From: Rhynchopus sp. YZ270_cl-10
Lineage: Eukaryota; Euglenozoa; Diplonemea; Diplonemida; Diplonemidae
Direction: 5' to 3'
Length of the DNA stretch: 64,000 nucleotides
Assembly (NCBI GenBank): GCA_964035575.1
Contig: OZ037892.1
Location: 1,240,001 to 1,304,000, forward strand
Below are positions 61,125 to 64,000 of the stretch, piece after piece. Made by a program: the position numbers and the translations under genes. Within the stretch, counting starts at the first letter, position 1, and every line of letters begins with the position of its first letter. The notes below the pieces were generated by a model. That model made no database searches. It saw nothing but the letters and a program-made list of their open reading frames with translations, and was not told where the DNA came from.

Positions 61125-63140
61125 ATGGACCATGCCACGCTGCTTTGCTTCACGCTCCTGTCTTGCGCGCACGTCTTGCATGCACAACCAAACCCACCAC
61201 TGCCTACCGACACCGACGTGCCCTGGACAGACACGCCGGAGACTCCTGGGCCGGAGATCGAAGGCAACTCGGTGTTGAAATGGCTGCCGATTGCGATTGA
61301 CTTTGGGCTTGTGTTAGTCGCGATATGCATTGGGTGCTACTTGACACGGACTGCGGTGAGCCGTATGCGGGGCAACTCTCGGTGTGCGTCTTTTCTAGAT
61401 GTGTTGCCACCTTGCACGCCGGCTGAGTTGAAGCGTCTGCTGACGTCCGACCTCCGCACCGTGTCGCCTTCAGGAAAAGAGTACAACAACCTTGAGCCTG
61501 CGAGGGCCAAGCCCGGCCTTGCGATGTCACTGCTGTGCTGGAGGCGTACGCAGCTCAGTGCGTCGATTCTGTTCAACATCGCGACTTTCGTCATCACGCT
61601 GTACACTGTTGTGGACGACGAGACGTTGGGCGTCAGTGTTCAAGAAGACGAACTCTTCAGCGACGAGCTGACCCTCAGGCGCCGCTTCAAAGAACGCATC
61701 CTCGGCCTCATCTCGCTGTGCCAGACGGTCATTGCGATGTTCTTCTACACCTTTGCGGTCTACAAATGGCACGACCTCGAACGGTCGCGCATCCTCGTTG
61801 TCGGTGGCTGGGTGCTCGTCTTCTTCATGCCATTCATCTTCTTCACTGTTCCCTGGCTCGATATCGACTCCCCGCAAGGCTATGTCAAGGATCTGTGCAA
61901 ATATCTGGTAGATATGTTGGGCTCCCTGCCGCAGGATGACTTTAGTTTCATTTACGACAAGCTGCCGATGACATCAAGCGGGATGTGTGCGGGCAACTCA
62001 AACGATATTGCGAAACGCTTCACGGAGAAGGTAACTGTGATTGGTGGTGGTGCCTTTGGCGAGCCGATGATGACGTTCATTGGCATGGCACTGAGCTATA
62101 TTGTGTACTTCCCGTTCGTGGTGGCTTCCTTTCAGGTGATGAAGACGCTTGCACCGGGTGTACTGGGGGTGCTGATGGGAATGCAGTCAGGGCTGATGCT
62201 GAGCAAGATCATGTTTCCTGGTGTTCGTCTGACGTCGTGGTTGCTTATCATCTTGCAGGCGTGCACGATCCCGGTTATTATGTTTTTGTGTGCTGTGATT
62301 TTGGTTGTTGTCGGCACAGTGCCTGCGATGGTGACGGCTGTGACCTTGACAGCGAGCATGAGTCTGAACGTTGTGTTTCCCCACTCCCTGCTGCGTGCGT
62401 CCACTGCTGAGGATACGATGCGCGTCATGCGGAAGTTTGGCCGCATCAGCTTGGTGCTCAAGGTCATTGGTCTTGGCTTCCTGGTGCTAGGCGTGCTGTC
62501 CGCACCACACCTAATGGCGCTGGCAGACGAAGGCATCGACGTCATCAAGAAAGCGCTGAAGCCTCTCACCGTCGCGCGCATGGCAACGTCGTTTCTTGCT
62601 GGCATGTTCACATCGAAGGTGGTCTTCGTGGACATCGTACTGTACATCATCATGAGCACCTACATTGGGTGCTTTGAGGACAGTGTGGAGAGCCGTGAAG
62701 ACGCGATGAACTCACTTCTTGATCTGTGCTCTGTATTCGACCGCTATGAAAAGACGTACGAAAATATGAGGGGTTCCGCGAACGACCTTGACCTTGAGAT
62801 GCAGAAGCTGCCGACACTGTCGCTGCACACACCTGTCCCAACGCAGAAGGAAGCACCTGCGGAGGCGGTTGCATCACCACCGGCATCGGTGGTCACATCG
62901 CCACTGCAGGCGTCTGCAGTACACACACCTTCGACACATGGCCAGGCTGTGTCCTTCAAGTCTTCTAATATGTTAGAGGAACCCATGCTACAGAGCCAGT
63001 CCCACATGGATGCGTCTGTCGGATCAGTGCAACAGCCCCAACAGCCGCGCGCAGCGAGTATGCGTTCTAATACGACACGTGCCAGTCCTACCTACAACCC
63101 ACCACAACGTTCATCGCAAGGGTGGACGTCGAGTATATAA
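61125..63140 (+). CDS. Polytopic membrane protein, copy 2 (unknown family)
   Basis: 671 residues, same architecture as the gene at 53526: signal peptide MDHATLLCFTLLSCAHVLHA, about nine hydrophobic helices and a Pro/Gln/Ser-rich tail. Differences are scattered, mostly conservative: PTDTDVPW for PTEVPW near residue 28, QEDELF for REDGLF, DEGIDVIKKA for DKGVNIIKKA, and a shorter Gln/Pro tail. Hydrophobic helices are almost unchanged and the frame is intact, so both copies are probably functional. The 5' flank is unrelated to copy 1 beyond about 40 bp before the ATG; the 3' flank is shared to the window edge. Confidence 0.75.
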   Translation: MDHATLLCFTLLSCAHVLHAQPNPPLPTDTDVPWTDTPETPGPEIEGNSVLKWLPIAIDFGLVLVAICIGCYLTRTAVSRMRGNSRCASFLDVLPPCTPAELKRLLTSDLRTVSPSGKEYNNLEPARAKPGLAMSLLCWRRTQLSASILFNIATFVITLYTVVDDETLGVSVQEDELFSDELTLRRRFKERILGLISLCQTVIAMFFYTFAVYKWHDLERSRILVVGGWVLVFFMPFIFFTVPWLDIDSPQGYVKDLCKYLVDMLGSLPQDDFSFIYDKLPMTSSGMCAGNSNDIAKRFTEKVTVIGGGAFGEPMMTFIGMALSYIVYFPFVVASFQVMKTLAPGVLGVLMGMQSGLMLSKIMFPGVRLTSWLLIILQACTIPVIMFLCAVILVVVGTVPAMVTAVTLTASMSLNVVFPHSLLRASTAEDTMRVMRKFGRISLVLKVIGLGFLVLGVLSAPHLMALADEGIDVIKKALKPLTVARMATSFLAGMFTSKVVFVDIVLYIIMSTYIGCFEDSVESREDAMNSLLDLCSVFDRYEKTYENMRGSANDLDLEMQKLPTLSLHTPVPTQKEAPAEAVASPPASVVTSPLQASAVHTPSTHGQAVSFKSSNMLEEPMLQSQSHMDASVGSVQQPQQPRAASMRSNTTRASPTYNPPQRSSQGWTSSI

Positions 63141-64000
63141 GAAAGAGTTCGGACAGATCGTGGCATAACTGCAGCTCTTCAAAATCCTCGGTAACAGCGT
63201 AGGCTGATCCATTTTGTGCGTTATTTATCTGCCCGCAGAGGCGTCAATCAGTTATTATCAGTTATGTATTTGTGCCCCTCCCCCAGTAGCTGCACCCCAA
63301 AAGATCGTCAAATTTGCAAGACTCATAAAAAGTGTTTAGTATAGTGGAGCTCATCCTTGGGTGTCTGCACTAATACGACCAAGTTTTCAAAAAAAAATAA
63401 AAGAAAAAAAAGAGACAAAAACCTGTTAAATCCTTTTGTTCATTTGGCTTTGGCCGGACGAGAACACCATGGAGCCCCTCCCTTTCTCACACCTTGTTTC
63501 TGCGTTATTGTATCGACAGATCTGTCTGTGTAGAGCGGTCGACACACTTTTTTGGCTGATTTAGCGGGCTCTCTGCTTCGAGGTGCACGCTTACCCAAAA
63601 AACTGTTGTCAATGCTAAAAAAAAAACTTACACAGATTTTTCTTCCCCGATTTTGCTGCAAATTGTTTTTTTTTTTTTGTTTTTTTTTGCTCGCTTTTTG
63701 CTTTTTTTTTGCGTATCTTTTTTTGTTATGTTTTGTCCCAAAGATGAGACCCGCTCATCTTTGTCGTTTTTTTTCTTTAGTGAAACCAAAGCACAGAGAG
63801 GCTTCGCTCATTTGACGAACCCTTTTTACCCAGCGGACTCTCAAGATTGTAGGGAATTTCTGCTTTTTTTTGTGGAGGACGTTGAGATCCCTGCTTTTAC
63901 CCCCCCTTTTTTCTTCCCCAAAGATGTACAGGGTTTTCAGGAATGTTCATTAGTAAGGTGATTTTCATGTACACTGTCATGAGTGGGCTGTTGTATTTCT
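63141..64000 (+). repeat. Downstream part of the segmental duplication, copy 2
   Basis: Parallels 55575-56380, and its last 50 bp (TGATTTTCATGTACACTGTC, ATGAGTGGGCTGTTGTATTT) match 57588-57632. Internal blocks of copy 1 are missing here. The duplication continues past the right edge. Confidence 0.85.
63341..63391 (+). repeat. Family C repeat, copy 5 (uninterrupted)
   Basis: TATAGTGGAGCTCATCCTTG, GGTGTCTGCACTAATACG, ACCAAGTTTTCAAA. This is the empty-site counterpart of 55769-55896. Confidence 0.75.

Overview
The window looks like nuclear DNA of a free-living protist, and the best fit is a euglenozoan, probably diplonemid-like. This is inference. Three observations support it. (1) Every confidently recognised gene, 14 in all, lies on the + strand, as expected for a polycistronic directional cluster. 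(2) Nearly every start codon has a pyrimidine-rich tract ending in AG 10-150 nt upstream (for example 10961, 39121, 40762, 53508, 61107), which is what spliced-leader acceptor sites look like. (3) The NAD-glutamate dehydrogenase is of the large type known from kinetoplastids, among others. Coding regions are GC-rich. Spacers are AT-rich, full of homopolymers, and T-rich on the coding strand. Only three genes carry cis-introns; all seven introns begin GTAT and end AG.

Layout: large NAD-GDH missing its 5' end (2-2675); sialate O-acetylesterase (6625-8550); a coiled-coil protein with a probably dead OTU fold (9838-10836); a 1210-residue fusion of TatD nuclease, Mut7-C, CCCH finger, Nudix-like and terminal nucleotidyltransferase domains (10975-14607); an ankyrin protein (16227-16991). 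A gene desert of about 16 kb follows (16992-33287), holding satellites, fold-back and TIR elements, a hAT transposase scrap and a fragment of a glutathione peroxidase gene. Genes resume with a two-TM protein (33288-34142), a C2/polyQ/UVR/ubiquitin-like scaffold (34523-38137), a selenocysteine glutathione peroxidase with in-frame TGA (39137-39691), a DUF4116 repeat protein (40803-42866), ABHD13/BEM46 hydrolase in four exons (43904-45210), Pescadillo in four exons (45880-48111), a secreted PAN/EGF/beta-propeller protein (49591-51060), and two nearly identical polytopic membrane proteins (53526-55574 and 61125-63140) from a recent segmental duplication that runs off the right edge.

Several short repeat families recur. 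Family A is a hairpin around GTGACTAAGC/GCTTAG. Family B is a hairpin containing GGTTCGATAACC followed by a tail ending ATCAACTTCACTTTT. Family C begins AGTGGAGCTCATCC. All copies I found sit on the same strand as the genes, which is unusual for ordinary transposons and suggests they act in, or derive from, transcripts.

The genes do not form one pathway. The most notable items are the five-domain nuclease/nucleotidyltransferase fusion, the Sec-containing peroxidase with a young partial copy 20 kb away, the strand-locked repeat families, and a 73-bp hairpin insertion present in one duplicate and absent from the other.
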